Shown: positions 5,582 through 13,003, counted from the stretch's first letter. The stretch: DNA of 14,645 bases from an uncultured Clostridia bacterium (GCA_937892525.1 CALAEV010000017.1:1-14645), one strand, 5' to 3'. Notes: generated from the sequence alone by a model not told the origin. Program-made: numbers and translations.

Positions 5582-6175
5582 TTATAACAAACTTCTGCCT
5601 TGAAGTGCGCGCGACAGTGTTACCTCGTCTGCATATTCAAGGTCACTACCAACAGGAATACCGTAAGCGAGCCTGCTAACCTTTATACCCATTGGTTTGA
5701 GTAAACGAGCAATATACATTGCAGTTGCTTCGCCCTCGGCAGTTGGATTTGTAGCCATAATAACCTCGTTTACAGAGTCGTCAGCCATACGACTTATTAA
5801 CTCTTTAATACGAATATTGTCAGGGCCTACACCATTCATTGGTGAGATTACTCCGTGCAGTACATGGTATGTACCCTTGTATTCATGAGTGCGTTCAAAG
5901 GCTGTAACATCTCTTGGGTTTTCAACCACGCAAATTACAGAGTTATCGCGTTTTGGGTTACTACAAATTCCACATTTTTCGCCCTCGGTAAGATTGCAAC
6001 AGATATTACAGGTATGTATATTAGTATGTGCATTATTTATGGCATCTACCAAACTTTTTGTTTCGTTATCGTCAAGACCGAGAATATAATACGCCATTCT
6101 CTCCGCCGATTTCACACCGACAGAGGGCATTTTGCGAAATTCTTCAATAAGCTTTTCAAGTGATACGATAGCCAT
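5582..6175 (-). CDS. recR: Recombination mediator protein RecR
   Basis: A 197-residue protein of normal RecR length that works with RecF and RecO to load RecA at single-strand gaps. The N-terminus SLEKLIEEFRKMPSVGVKSAERMAYYIL is the helix-hairpin-helix part. The zinc finger is C56-x2-C59 ... C68-x2-C71 (CNICCNLTEGEKCGIC). The Toprim domain follows (ICVVENPRDVTAFERT, then HGVISPMNGVGPDNI and MATNPTAEGEATAMYI), ending in the characteristic RLAYGIPVGSDLEYADEVTLSRALQGR. The start at 6175 has GGAG 8 nt upstream. It follows ybaB by 27 nt in the classic dnaX-ybaB-recR order. Confidence 0.97.
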   Translation of the reverse strand: MAIVSLEKLIEEFRKMPSVGVKSAERMAYYILGLDDNETKSLVDAINNAHTNIHTCNICCNLTEGEKCGICSNPKRDNSVICVVENPRDVTAFERTHEYKGTYHVLHGVISPMNGVGPDNIRIKELISRMADDSVNEVIMATNPTAEGEATAMYIARLLKPMGIKVSRLAYGIPVGSDLEYADEVTLSRALQGRSLL

Positions 6176-6202
6176 AAACGATACTCCAAAATTATTGGTA
6201 AA

Positions 6203-6538
6203 TTAGAATCCGAAACCTGGAATGTTCATTCCACCTGTGATTTTACCCATTTCTCTTTCCATTGTTTCGTCTGCTTTTCTCATTGCTTCGTTAACTGCAG
6301 CAACAAGCAAATCTTCAAGCATTTCAACATCTTCAGGGTCAACAACATCCGGCTGAATTTTAACTGAAACTACCTGATGTGAGCCGTTAACTGTTACGTC
6401 GATTGCTCCACCACCGGCAGAAGCTGAGTATTCTGCTTCTTCGCATTCTTTTTGTACGCGATCCATATCGTCTTGCATTTGCTGAAGACGTTTCATCATA
6501 TTTGCCTGGCCACCCTGATTTGGGATTCTTGCTTTCAT
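6203..6538 (-). CDS. YbaB/EbfC nucleoid-associated protein
   Basis: A 111-residue DNA-binding protein family member, thought to act as a nucleoid-associated dimer and perhaps in recombination with RecR. Visible features are a long N-terminal helix (MKRLQQMQDDMDRVQKECEEAEYSASAGGG), the conserved beta region with VTVNGSHQVVSVKI, then VDPEDVEMLEDLLVAAVNEAMRKADETMEREM and a Gly/Met-rich tail ending NIPGFGF. The ATG is 3 nt after the dnaX stop, and its AAGGAGG lies inside the last dnaX codons, so translation is probably coupled. The position between dnaX and recR confirms the call. Confidence 0.95.
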   Translation of the reverse strand: MKARIPNQGGQANMMKRLQQMQDDMDRVQKECEEAEYSASAGGGAIDVTVNGSHQVVSVKIQPDVVDPEDVEMLEDLLVAAVNEAMRKADETMEREMGKITGGMNIPGFGF

Positions 6539-6541
6539 TTG

Positions 6542-8197
6542 TTATTCCTCCTTAATTTCTACACCAAGACTTTTTGCCTTTGCCACAAGGTCAGAAAGTG
6601 GATTTTTAGGTGCTTCTTCCTGCTTATTGTTATAAACAGCAAGAGTATATGTTTTGCCTGTTACTTCTGCAACGGCTTCTTTTATAATCTTTGAATAATC
6701 ACCTGTTTTAAGATAAAGCTCAAGGACAGGTGAGCCCTTAATAAGAAGATATTTATTCTGATGAACAAACGCGCTTGAGCCTGTAAGCATAGCAATAAGA
6801 CTTGGGTCTTTTGCAAAAAGCTTTTCTGTAACCTCAGGCCATATGTCGAATGGCACTGTACCTGTGTTTGCAGGAACAATAGTTTTTTCTTCCTTTACAG
6901 GTGGAGGTTCAGGTAATGGGATATCTTCTTTTTCTTCTTCCTTTACTTCTTCAACTTTTGGTTGAACGGGTGTGGGAATAGGCTCGGTTTTTATTTCTGG
7001 TTTCGGCTCTTCTATAACTGGGGCAGAAGCCTTTGTATTAACCGAAATTTTACCTGATGCAAGTGCGCTTTCAAGCTCACTTATTCTGCGAAGAAGTGCG
7101 TTTATGTCGCTGTCAAGTGATGGGGTGCAAAGTCTGATAATACAAAGCTCTGCGCTTGTTCTACGGTTTGCGCCTTGCTTCATAGTAGATGCAGATGCAG
7201 TAAGTATATCGATACAAGACATAATTGTTGCAAGAGTTGTTCTTGCACTCTGCTCACGAATAATCTCGATTTCGCCTTGTGAACAGATAATCATATCCTC
7301 AAAATTTTTAACTGCTTTTGAAACCATAAGATTTCTAAAATGACTTGTAAGCTCGGTAACAAGACGCTCCATATCGCAAGAGTCATTGTAAAGTTTGTCA
7401 ATAACTTCAAGTGCTTTTGCAGAGTCTTTTTCGATAATACAGTTGCAAAGCTCAAAAATGTATTCGCGACCTGCAAGGCCTGCACTGCTTGCTACTGCTG
7501 CAGAGTCGATTATGCCGTCAAAAGAAGAACAACGGTCAAGAAGTGAAAGTGCGTCGCGCATAGCACCGTCAGCAATACGAGCAATAAGCATAGCACCGTC
7601 ATCAGCGAGTTTAAGATTTTCTTTTTCTGCAACTTCTTTAAGGCGCACTGCCATATCTTCAGGTGGAATACGCTTGAAATCAAAGCGCTGACAACGAGAA
7701 AGAATAGTTGATGGCAATTTGTGTACTTCAGTAGTTGCAAGAATGAAAATTACGTGAGCAGGGGGCTCTTCAAGAGTTTTAAGAAGTGCATTGAATGCTC
7801 CGATTGAGAGCATATGAACCTCGTCAATAATATAAACTCTGTATTTTGCATTTGCAGGGGTAAAGTTTGCTTCTTCTCGCAAATCACGGATATTGTCAAC
7901 ACCGTTGTTTGATGCAGCGTCGATTTCGATAATATCAAGAATTGAGCCACTGTCGATACCCTTACAGATTTCACATTCGTTACAAGGATTTCCGTTTTGA
8001 GGGTTAAGACAGTTAACTGCTTTAGAGAGGATTTTTGCACAGGAGGTTTTACCTGTACCACGAGAGCCGGTAAAAAGATAAGCATGACTTGTTTTGCCTG
8101 ATTTTACAGCGTTTTCAAGCGTGGTTGTAATGTGCTGTTGTCCAACAACATCGGTAAATGTAGATGGTCTGTATTTACGGTAAAAAGCACGATACAT
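6542..8197 (-). CDS. dnaX: DNA polymerase III subunit gamma/tau
   Basis: A 551-residue clamp-loader ATPase. The N-terminus MYRAFYRKYRPSTFTDVVGQ is diagnostic. Walker A GSRGTGKT is at 44-51, a zinc module uses C63, C72, C75 and C78, Walker B is IIDEVHML at 123-130, and the SRC arginine-finger motif is near 167-169. Domain III follows to about 370. A Pro/Glu/Lys-rich linker (about 395-455, with PVQPKVEEVKEEEKEDIPLPEPPP) leads to a tau-type C-terminal domain (VPFDIWPEVTEKLFAKDPSLIAML...). AAGGAGG sits 9 nt before the ATG. It is preceded by SRP RNA, as in Bacillus. I see no slippery heptamer in the correct phase to make a separate gamma form; only a 6-A run in the linker. Confidence 0.98.
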   Translation of the reverse strand: MYRAFYRKYRPSTFTDVVGQQHITTTLENAVKSGKTSHAYLFTGSRGTGKTSCAKILSKAVNCLNPQNGNPCNECEICKGIDSGSILDIIEIDAASNNGVDNIRDLREEANFTPANAKYRVYIIDEVHMLSIGAFNALLKTLEEPPAHVIFILATTEVHKLPSTILSRCQRFDFKRIPPEDMAVRLKEVAEKENLKLADDGAMLIARIADGAMRDALSLLDRCSSFDGIIDSAAVASSAGLAGREYIFELCNCIIEKDSAKALEVIDKLYNDSCDMERLVTELTSHFRNLMVSKAVKNFEDMIICSQGEIEIIREQSARTTLATIMSCIDILTASASTMKQGANRRTSAELCIIRLCTPSLDSDINALLRRISELESALASGKISVNTKASAPVIEEPKPEIKTEPIPTPVQPKVEEVKEEEKEDIPLPEPPPVKEEKTIVPANTGTVPFDIWPEVTEKLFAKDPSLIAMLTGSSAFVHQNKYLLIKGSPVLELYLKTGDYSKIIKEAVAEVTGKTYTLAVYNNKQEEAPKNPLSDLVAKAKSLGVEIKEE

Positions 8198-8210
8198 AGT
8201 TTTTCCTCCT

Positions 8211-8222
8211 TGCTAAAAAATG
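8211..8222 (-). terminator. U-tract behind SRP RNA, using its closing helix
   Basis: Minus-strand CATTTTTTAGC comes directly after the GGCA end of SRP RNA. The RNA's own closing helix, up to 25 bp with one mismatch, plus six Ts has the layout of an intrinsic terminator just upstream of the dnaX ribosome binding site. Partial read-through would supply dnaX mRNA. Confidence 0.6.
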
Positions 8223-8362
8223 TGCCTTAACTCAGTCATGTGTCGTGCAGGCAGACTGTGGCGCCCGGTGCAAACCGCTTAATGCTGCTCGGTTCCCCGC
8301 CTGACATGGTTCACAGCGCCCCGCCGCACAGGACCCACACGGCACACGACTGAATTAAGGCA
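8223..8362 (-). ncRNA. ffs: Signal recognition particle RNA (small bacterial type)
   Basis: An RNA of about 140 nt that folds into one long hairpin. The 5' end TGCCTTAATTCAGTC pairs with 3' GACTGAGTTAAGGCA. The conserved domain IV is visible: GTCAGG, then CGG-GGAA-CCG (GGAA tetraloop), then AGCAGC, which is the Ffh-binding symmetric/asymmetric loop signature. The RNA works with Ffh to target nascent membrane and secreted proteins to the translocase. It is GC-rich compared with its surroundings and lies directly before dnaX, as scr does in Bacillus. Its length is much below the roughly 270 nt of the Bacillus form with an Alu domain, so it appears to be the short type. Exact ends are estimated from the closing helix. 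Confidence 0.93.
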
Positions 8363-8380
8363 TCTTTATCTAGTCAAACA

Positions 8381-8409
8381 ATTATACTATATATATGTGA
8401 GAATTTCAA
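8381..8409 (-). promoter_or_regulatory. Strong promoter of SRP RNA (and probably dnaX)
   Basis: Read on the minus strand: TTGAAA (8404-8409), a 17-nt spacer, consensus TATAAT (8381-8386). Initiation would fall a few nucleotides upstream of the RNA body at about 8362-8375. Confidence 0.85.
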
Positions 8410-8432
8410 GAGGAAAATCCATACTATTTTTG

Positions 8433-8461
8433 TTGTAGTTGAACTTCTTTTGTGATAGAAT
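8433..8461 (+). promoter_or_regulatory. Candidate promoter of the GH20 gene
   Basis: TTGTAG (8433-8438), a 17-nt spacer, TAGAAT (8456-8461), 34 nt before the chosen ATG. It is back-to-back with the SRP RNA promoter. Confidence 0.45.
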
Positions 8462-8495
8462 ATATTTGTATGATTATATTCGGAGGACAAACAGG

Positions 8496-10085
8496 ATGTT
8501 TAATATAATTCCTCAGCCTGTCAGCGTGCTTCTTAATGCTGATAAAAAAGGCTTTACGCTCCATTCAGGAACTATAATTTCACCATTTCCTTTTGCAGAA
8601 GATTTAATTTCATTTGCGCGAAAAGTCTTTAACAAAAAAATTATAATGCACGAGGATACGGATGAAGAAAGGTCAATTATTTTAAAAATTGACGAAACCA
8701 TTGAAAATGAAGAGGGATACACGCTCAAATGCGAAAACCGTCGTGTGTATATTAATGCAAAAACTGAGTCTGGTCTTTTTTACGGATTGCAGACACTTAA
8801 GCAGATGCTTTTACAGACAAACGGTAAAATCCCATATACAGAAATTGTGGATTACCCTCGTTTTTCATATCGTGGATATATGCTTGACTGCGGGCGTTAT
8901 TTTTACCCTGTTGAAGATGTTAAACGAATTGTAGATTTAATGGCTTTGCACAAGCTTAATGTGTTGCATTGGCATTTGACAGAAGATCAAGGTTGGAGAG
9001 TTCAGATTAAAAAATATCCACTTTTAACGGAAAAGGGCTCAATGCGAAGTCATACAAACTTTAATCACAAGGCTCACGGTGGATATTATACACAAGACGA
9101 AATACGAGAAATCGTCGCATATTGTCACGAGAGAAAAATTAAGGTTATTCCTGAATTTGACATACCAGGGCATATGGTTGCTGCTATTTCTTGTTATCCT
9201 GAGCTTTCTTGTTGTAATCGAAATCTTGAGGTTGCAACACATTGGGGAGTTAAACACGATATTCTTTGCGCAGGTAAAGAGTCATCATATAAGTTTGTGT
9301 ATGATGTGCTTGACGAGTTAATGGAGTTGTTCCCTGACAAAATTATTCACATTGGCGGTGACGAGGCAGTTAAAATGCGTTGGGAGTTGTGCCCTGATTG
9401 TCAGAAAGCCATTAAAGAAAACGGACTTTGTGATGAAAATGATTTGCAGATGTTCTTTATGACAAAAGTAAATGAATATCTTAAATCAAAGGGCTATTCT
9501 TCAGTAATGTGGAATTACGACAAGATAGAAAATGCTGAAAATTTAAGTCCTGATATTATCTGGACAGTCTGTGGTATGGGCGACGACGCAGATTTAGTTA
9601 AAAACGAACTAAAGCGTGGCAGAAAGCTTATAAATACACATTGTTATCCATATTATTTTGATTTTCCGTATGGCTGGAATACTCTTAAAATGGTTTGTGA
9701 AGACGACGGTGCATTAACTGATAATGATGAAGAAACATGGGGTATAGAGGCGCAGATGTGGACAGAATATGTGCCCAATATGAAGCGTCTTGAATTCCTT
9801 ACATTCCCTCGAATTGGCGCAATGACTGAAAATGCGTGGGCAGAAAAAGGTTATCCGTCATTTGCAACATTCTTACACAAAGCAAAAGACTATTATAAAT
9901 TGCTTGATGTTTATAAAGTTGGATATGCACCAATTAAAAAGGCATGTCCGTCATTTATATACAAACACGCATCGTCAATCTGGTTCAAACGCAGAGTTCT
10001 TCATTGGCAAGGATTACACAATTTATTTGATGATGCAAGGGCTAAAAAAGAGGCAGAAAAATACGCGCAAAACAGCAAATGTTAA
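8496..10085 (+). CDS. Beta-N-acetylhexosaminidase, glycoside hydrolase family 20
   Basis: A 529-residue enzyme that removes terminal GlcNAc/GalNAc from glycans by substrate-assisted catalysis. The N-terminal GH20b-like alpha/beta domain covers about 1-120, including YGLQTLKQML. The TIM barrel starts at YPRFSYRGYMLDCGRYF. Barrel hallmarks are LNVLHWHLTEDQGWRVQIKKYP (about 154-174) and KVIPEFDIPGHM (about 216-227). The catalytic pair Asp-Glu is in HIGGDEAVKMRW (D289, E290), with a late EAQMWTEYV tryptophan motif. There is no signal peptide, so it is probably cytoplasmic and acts on imported oligosaccharides or recycled wall fragments. The start at 8496 is fixed by GGAGG 9 nt upstream and the usual IIPQPV beginning. 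It is followed by glpK after a 61-nt gap with its own promoter. Confidence 0.95.
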   Translation: MFNIIPQPVSVLLNADKKGFTLHSGTIISPFPFAEDLISFARKVFNKKIIMHEDTDEERSIILKIDETIENEEGYTLKCENRRVYINAKTESGLFYGLQTLKQMLLQTNGKIPYTEIVDYPRFSYRGYMLDCGRYFYPVEDVKRIVDLMALHKLNVLHWHLTEDQGWRVQIKKYPLLTEKGSMRSHTNFNHKAHGGYYTQDEIREIVAYCHERKIKVIPEFDIPGHMVAAISCYPELSCCNRNLEVATHWGVKHDILCAGKESSYKFVYDVLDELMELFPDKIIHIGGDEAVKMRWELCPDCQKAIKENGLCDENDLQMFFMTKVNEYLKSKGYSSVMWNYDKIENAENLSPDIIWTVCGMGDDADLVKNELKRGRKLINTHCYPYYFDFPYGWNTLKMVCEDDGALTDNDEETWGIEAQMWTEYVPNMKRLEFLTFPRIGAMTENAWAEKGYPSFATFLHKAKDYYKLLDVYKVGYAPIKKACPSFIYKHASSIWFKRRVLHWQGLHNLFDDARAKKEAEKYAQNSKC

Positions 10086-10117
10086 TTTTTAACTAAAATT
10101 TGGGGATTAGTTAAAAA
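10086..10117 (+). promoter_or_regulatory. Perfect 11-bp inverted repeat before glpK (operator candidate)
   Basis: TTTTTAACTAA (10086-10096) and TTAGTTAAAAA (10107-10117) are exact reverse complements with a 10-nt spacer. The repeat overlaps the -35 region and spacer of the putative glpK promoter and has no T-tract on the plus strand, so an operator is more likely than a terminator. The binding protein is unknown. Confidence 0.5.
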
Positions 10118-10128
10118 ATATCTATTAT
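10100..10128 (+). promoter_or_regulatory. Candidate glpK promoter
   Basis: TTGGGG (10100-10105), a 17-nt spacer, TATTAT (10123-10128). The -35 is imperfect, which would suit regulated expression. The start codon is 18 nt after the -10 box, so the leader would be very short. Confidence 0.4.
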
Positions 10129-10146
10129 ATTATGAGGTGTTATACT

Positions 10147-11655
10147 ATGAAAAAATATGTATTGGCATTAGACCAGGGAACAACAAGTTCACGTGCAATT
10201 CTTTTTGACAAAAAAGGTAATATCTGTTATAAAGCACAGCACGAATTCACACAGATTTACCCACACACAGGTTGGGTTGAGCATAATCCAATGGAAATTC
10301 TTTTCTCACAGCTTCAATCTGTTATGGAAGTGTTGGCAGAAAGCAAAGCAACTGCAAACGATATTGCTTCTATTGGTATTACTAATCAGCGTGAAACAAC
10401 AATTGTTTGGGACAAATCAACAGGCAAGCCTGTTTACAATGCAATTGTATGGCAGTGCAGAAGAACTGCAGATATGTGCGAAAAAATCAAAGAAGATGCA
10501 GAACTTACACAATATATTAAAGACCATACAGGTCTTGTTGTTGACGCTTATTTCTCTGCAACAAAAATTAAGTGGATTCTTGATAATGTTGACGGTGCTC
10601 GTGAACTTGCAGAACAAGGCCAGCTTCTTTTTGGCACAGTTGAAACCTGGCTTATCTGGAATTTAACAGGTGGGGCTGTGCATGTTACTGATTACTCAAA
10701 CGCATCAAGAACAATGATTTTCGATGTTGACAAGCTTTGTTGGGATGAGTATCTTTGTGAAAAACTCGGTATTCCTATGGCTATGCTTCCAAAAGTTGAG
10801 CCATCAAGCAAGGTTTACGGCACAGTTGGTAAGAGTGTTATGGGTATCGAAGAGTTGGCAGGAGTGCCAATTTCAGGTGCTATTGGTGACCAGCCTGCAG
10901 CACTTTTTGGCCAAGGTTGTTTCGAAAAAGGTCAGGCAAAGAATACATACGGTACCGGTTGCTTCTTGCTTATGAATACTGGTGACAAGCGTGTTGGGTC
11001 AAAGAATAACCTTGTTACAGGTGTTGCTTGGGGCATTGGCGACAAAGTAACTTATGCTATTGAGGGTTCTGCTTTCAATGCAGGTTCAGTTATTAAGTGG
11101 CTTCGTGACGATTTACAACTTATTCCATCTGCACGTCGTTGTGACGAGTTAGCAGAGAGCGTTCCTAATGCGAATGGTGTTTATTTTGTTCCTGCATTTA
11201 CAGGTCTTGGCGCTCCTTATTGGGACATGTATGCTCGTGGTACAATCGTAGGACTTACACGTGGTGCTAACGCTGCGCATATTTGCCGTAGTGTTCTTGA
11301 AGCAATTGCATATCAGATGACAGACTTGCTTGAGGCGATGAAACAGGATTCAGATATAAATCTTTCTGAACTTCGCGTTGACGGTGGCGCATCTGTAAGT
11401 GATATTATGATGCAGATTCAGTCAGATATGATTAGAACAAATGTAAACAGACCAAAAATGGTTGAGACAACTGCAATTGGTGCCGCTTACCTTGCAGGTC
11501 TTGCAGTGGGATTCTGGAAAGATACTGCAGAAATTGAGAAAATCCGTGAAGTTGATAAAGTATTTGAACCTAAAATGGATATGGAAAAACGCGAAAAGAG
11601 ATATCGCGGATGGCTTCGTGCAGTTGAGCGTTCAAGAGATTGGGTTGAACACTAA
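10147..11655 (+). CDS. glpK: Glycerol kinase
   Basis: A 502-residue FGGY-family kinase that converts glycerol and ATP to glycerol 3-phosphate. Hallmarks in order: LDQGTTSSRAILFD (phosphate-1 motif, about 7-20), IGITNQRETTIVWDKSTGKPVYNAIVWQCRRT, DAYFSATKIKWILDNV, GAIGDQPAALFGQGCFEKGQAKNTYGTGCFLLMNTG (about 245-280), and FVPAFTGLGAPYWDMYARGTIVGLTRG. The length is standard. The start is ATG 10147 with GAGGTG 7 nt upstream; an ATG at 10132 lies before that site and is unlikely. The loop before GAIGDQ reads SSKVYGTVGKSVMGIEEL and lacks the YHFYG-type histidine that HPr phosphorylates in many Firmicutes enzymes, from memory of that family. No glpF or glpD is visible nearby. Its stop overlaps the next start as TAATG. 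Confidence 0.97.
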   Translation: MKKYVLALDQGTTSSRAILFDKKGNICYKAQHEFTQIYPHTGWVEHNPMEILFSQLQSVMEVLAESKATANDIASIGITNQRETTIVWDKSTGKPVYNAIVWQCRRTADMCEKIKEDAELTQYIKDHTGLVVDAYFSATKIKWILDNVDGARELAEQGQLLFGTVETWLIWNLTGGAVHVTDYSNASRTMIFDVDKLCWDEYLCEKLGIPMAMLPKVEPSSKVYGTVGKSVMGIEELAGVPISGAIGDQPAALFGQGCFEKGQAKNTYGTGCFLLMNTGDKRVGSKNNLVTGVAWGIGDKVTYAIEGSAFNAGSVIKWLRDDLQLIPSARRCDELAESVPNANGVYFVPAFTGLGAPYWDMYARGTIVGLTRGANAAHICRSVLEAIAYQMTDLLEAMKQDSDINLSELRVDGGASVSDIMMQIQSDMIRTNVNRPKMVETTAIGAAYLAGLAVGFWKDTAEIEKIREVDKVFEPKMDMEKREKRYRGWLRAVERSRDWVEH

Positions 11656-11930
11656 TGGCAAAGATTTTAACATTTCGCACACCAGAAAAGCTTATAGCGC
11701 ACTTTGAAGAGCATAAAAAAGCAACAAAGAGCGAAACGGCAGAAGAATATCTCATCAAGGCAAATGCAGTAATACATAATCCAAAAACTCAAGTGAAAAT
11801 TGAAACCGACGAAGGCGACAACGATAAGGTTTATTATCTTTCACAAACAGGTGAGATTGTGTTTGTGTCAGAGGATGGATTTATTCGTACATACTATATT
11901 GCTGATGATGAATATTTTGAAAGGCAGTAG
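11655..11930 (+). CDS. Stand-alone toxin-like (BECR-type?) domain protein
   Basis: A 91-residue soluble protein consisting of one domain. Features are H16-x3-H20, EEYLIKANAVI (31-41), DNDKVYYLSQTGEIVFV (55-71), GFIRTYYIA (75-83), and the end EYFERQ. It aligns over its full length with residues 125-205 of the zinc-ribbon protein at 4447-5064 (shared EYLxKANxxI, Gx-I-R-T-Y-x-I-A, Y-F/Y-x-x-Q). The pattern resembles C-terminal domains of LXG/MuF polymorphic toxins that probably have a BECR ribonuclease-like fold; activity is not shown. The glycine after the second histidine in the paralogue is lysine here. Its ATG shares a base with the glpK stop (TAATG), so translation is coupled. Three related membrane proteins follow on the same strand. 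It could be a resident nuclease, an antidote-like decoy or a non-catalytic module. Confidence 0.7.
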   Translation: MAKILTFRTPEKLIAHFEEHKKATKSETAEEYLIKANAVIHNPKTQVKIETDEGDNDKVYYLSQTGEIVFVSEDGFIRTYYIADDEYFERQ

Positions 11931-11938
11931 AAATATAA

Positions 11939-12385
11939 ATGAGTAATGGGCTTTATTCAAATAATGATGGGCTCCCCACAATGACGCGGTCAGAATATGT
12001 AGAAGAATATAATGACATAATAAAATATTACGAGCAATTAAGAATGGAAGAAAAGAAATTTTTGCCGTTTTATATTATTGCAACTTTGATAGTAGTCGTG
12101 CTTATAATTTATTGTATTTGTACTAAAAGTGTTGTTGGCATTCTTATTATGGGGTTATTTGTGGTTCCGTTTAATCGCCGTCACCGTCGCTTTCTTAGAC
12201 ACAGTGGTTTAACAACGGAGGAAATATCAAAAAGTACTGGTTTGCTTTTTTTCTTTGCGTTCCCTTTAATAGGTTATGTTGTTCGCACAAATCAAATCAA
12301 TAATAAAGAAAAAGAACTTTTGCAAGAATTAGAAGATAAAAAAGCGTTTTGCATTTCAATCGGCACTTATGATGCTGAAAAGTAG
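11939..12385 (+). CDS. Small membrane protein with C-terminal GxYDA tail (paralogue 1)
   Basis: A 148-residue integral membrane protein of unknown function. The N-terminal 40 residues are hydrophilic with TMTRSEYVEEYNDIIKYYEQL. Hydrophobic segments lie at about 41-61 and 63-78 and a third at about 101-115, separated by a basic loop (NRRHRRFLRHS) that should face the cytoplasm. The tail ELLQELEDKKAFCISIGTYDAEK matches the tails of the two following proteins (LExxK...GxYDA). The gene begins 8 nt after the previous stop with AGGCAG upstream, so it is part of the glpK transcript. It is the most divergent of the three paralogues: the DISH..MFD segment shared by the other two is absent. The stop is TAG. 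Confidence 0.75.
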   Translation: MSNGLYSNNDGLPTMTRSEYVEEYNDIIKYYEQLRMEEKKFLPFYIIATLIVVVLIIYCICTKSVVGILIMGLFVVPFNRRHRRFLRHSGLTTEEISKSTGLLFFFAFPLIGYVVRTNQINNKEKELLQELEDKKAFCISIGTYDAEK

Positions 12386-12392
12386 GTGGATT

Positions 12393-12998
12393 ATGGACGA
12401 AAAGTTAAAAGTTGATATGACGGAATCAACTGAAGAAAAACCAGATATATCACATATTCCAAATTCTATGTTCGACCAAAATGTAAATAGTTTTACCGAG
12501 GGTGAAACTATGAATCGCGATTATCTTAATAGTATTTATGGTGAAAATATGGATTTTCTTAACAAGGAAGTCCGTCTTACACGAACAAAGTATTATGAAA
12601 TGCGTGAAAAGGAAGAAAAAAGATTTAGTGATAGCATAAAACAAGAACGCAAAAGATTGGCTATATTTTTAATTGTTTATGCAATAATTCTGGTTATTGC
12701 ATTAAGTTTAATACTGATGTCTTTTCCTTTTTTTGAAATTTTTATGGATTTGAATGTCAGGAAGTACTTTGAGGGCGTAGAAGAAGCAATGTTGCGTGGC
12801 TCTTGGAGTGCCGGTGGATTTTTCTTCGGCGTTGGGTGGATGCTTTTTACTGTCAGCACAAGTCTTTTAGGTGCATTTATTTATAGTACGATTAAAAACA
12901 TCAATCAATATAAAGAAAATCGCGAAAGAGCGTTAAAAAATCTTGAAGAGAGCAAATACGAGCAAATGCTTTTAGGTCGTTATGATGCAAGCAGGTGA
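12393..12998 (+). CDS. Small membrane protein with C-terminal GxYDA tail (paralogue 2)
   Basis: A 201-residue protein of unknown function. It starts MDEKLKVD, then DISHIPNSMFDQN (about 18-30), RLTRTKYYEMREKEEKRF (61-78), a hydrophobic helix at about 89-112, a soluble stretch, a second helix at about 140-165, and the tail ERALKNLEESKYEQMLLGRYDASR. The start at 12393 follows AGGTGG by 3 nt and begins 7 nt after the preceding stop; an ATG at 12369 would overlap the upstream gene and add unrelated residues. The alternation of charged amphipathic segments and two helices, with both termini predicted cytoplasmic, suggests a scaffold or regulator in the membrane. Its closest relative in the window is the next gene (shared MDEK start, DISHxxxxMFDxN, LTR and C-terminal tail), indicating tandem duplication. 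Confidence 0.8.
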   Translation: MDEKLKVDMTESTEEKPDISHIPNSMFDQNVNSFTEGETMNRDYLNSIYGENMDFLNKEVRLTRTKYYEMREKEEKRFSDSIKQERKRLAIFLIVYAIILVIALSLILMSFPFFEIFMDLNVRKYFEGVEEAMLRGSWSAGGFFFGVGWMLFTVSTSLLGAFIYSTIKNINQYKENRERALKNLEESKYEQMLLGRYDASR

Positions 12999-13003
12999 GT
13001 AAA

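Noticed and set aside
5855..6163. A 102-codon open frame opposite recR
   Set aside because: It is fully inside recR on the other strand, shows no recognisable protein features and has no promoter or ribosome binding site.
6889..6900. A run of six A residues in the dnaX linker as a frameshift site for a shorter gamma subunit
   Set aside because: The codon phase (GAA AAA ACT) does not give an X-XXY-YYZ heptamer, and there is no evident following stem; six A residues are also common in this AT-rich genome.
6972..7343. A 123-codon open frame opposite dnaX
   Set aside because: It lies wholly antisense to the linker and domain III coding region of dnaX, has no good ribosome binding site and has a repetitive Ser/Ala composition caused by the dnaX codons.
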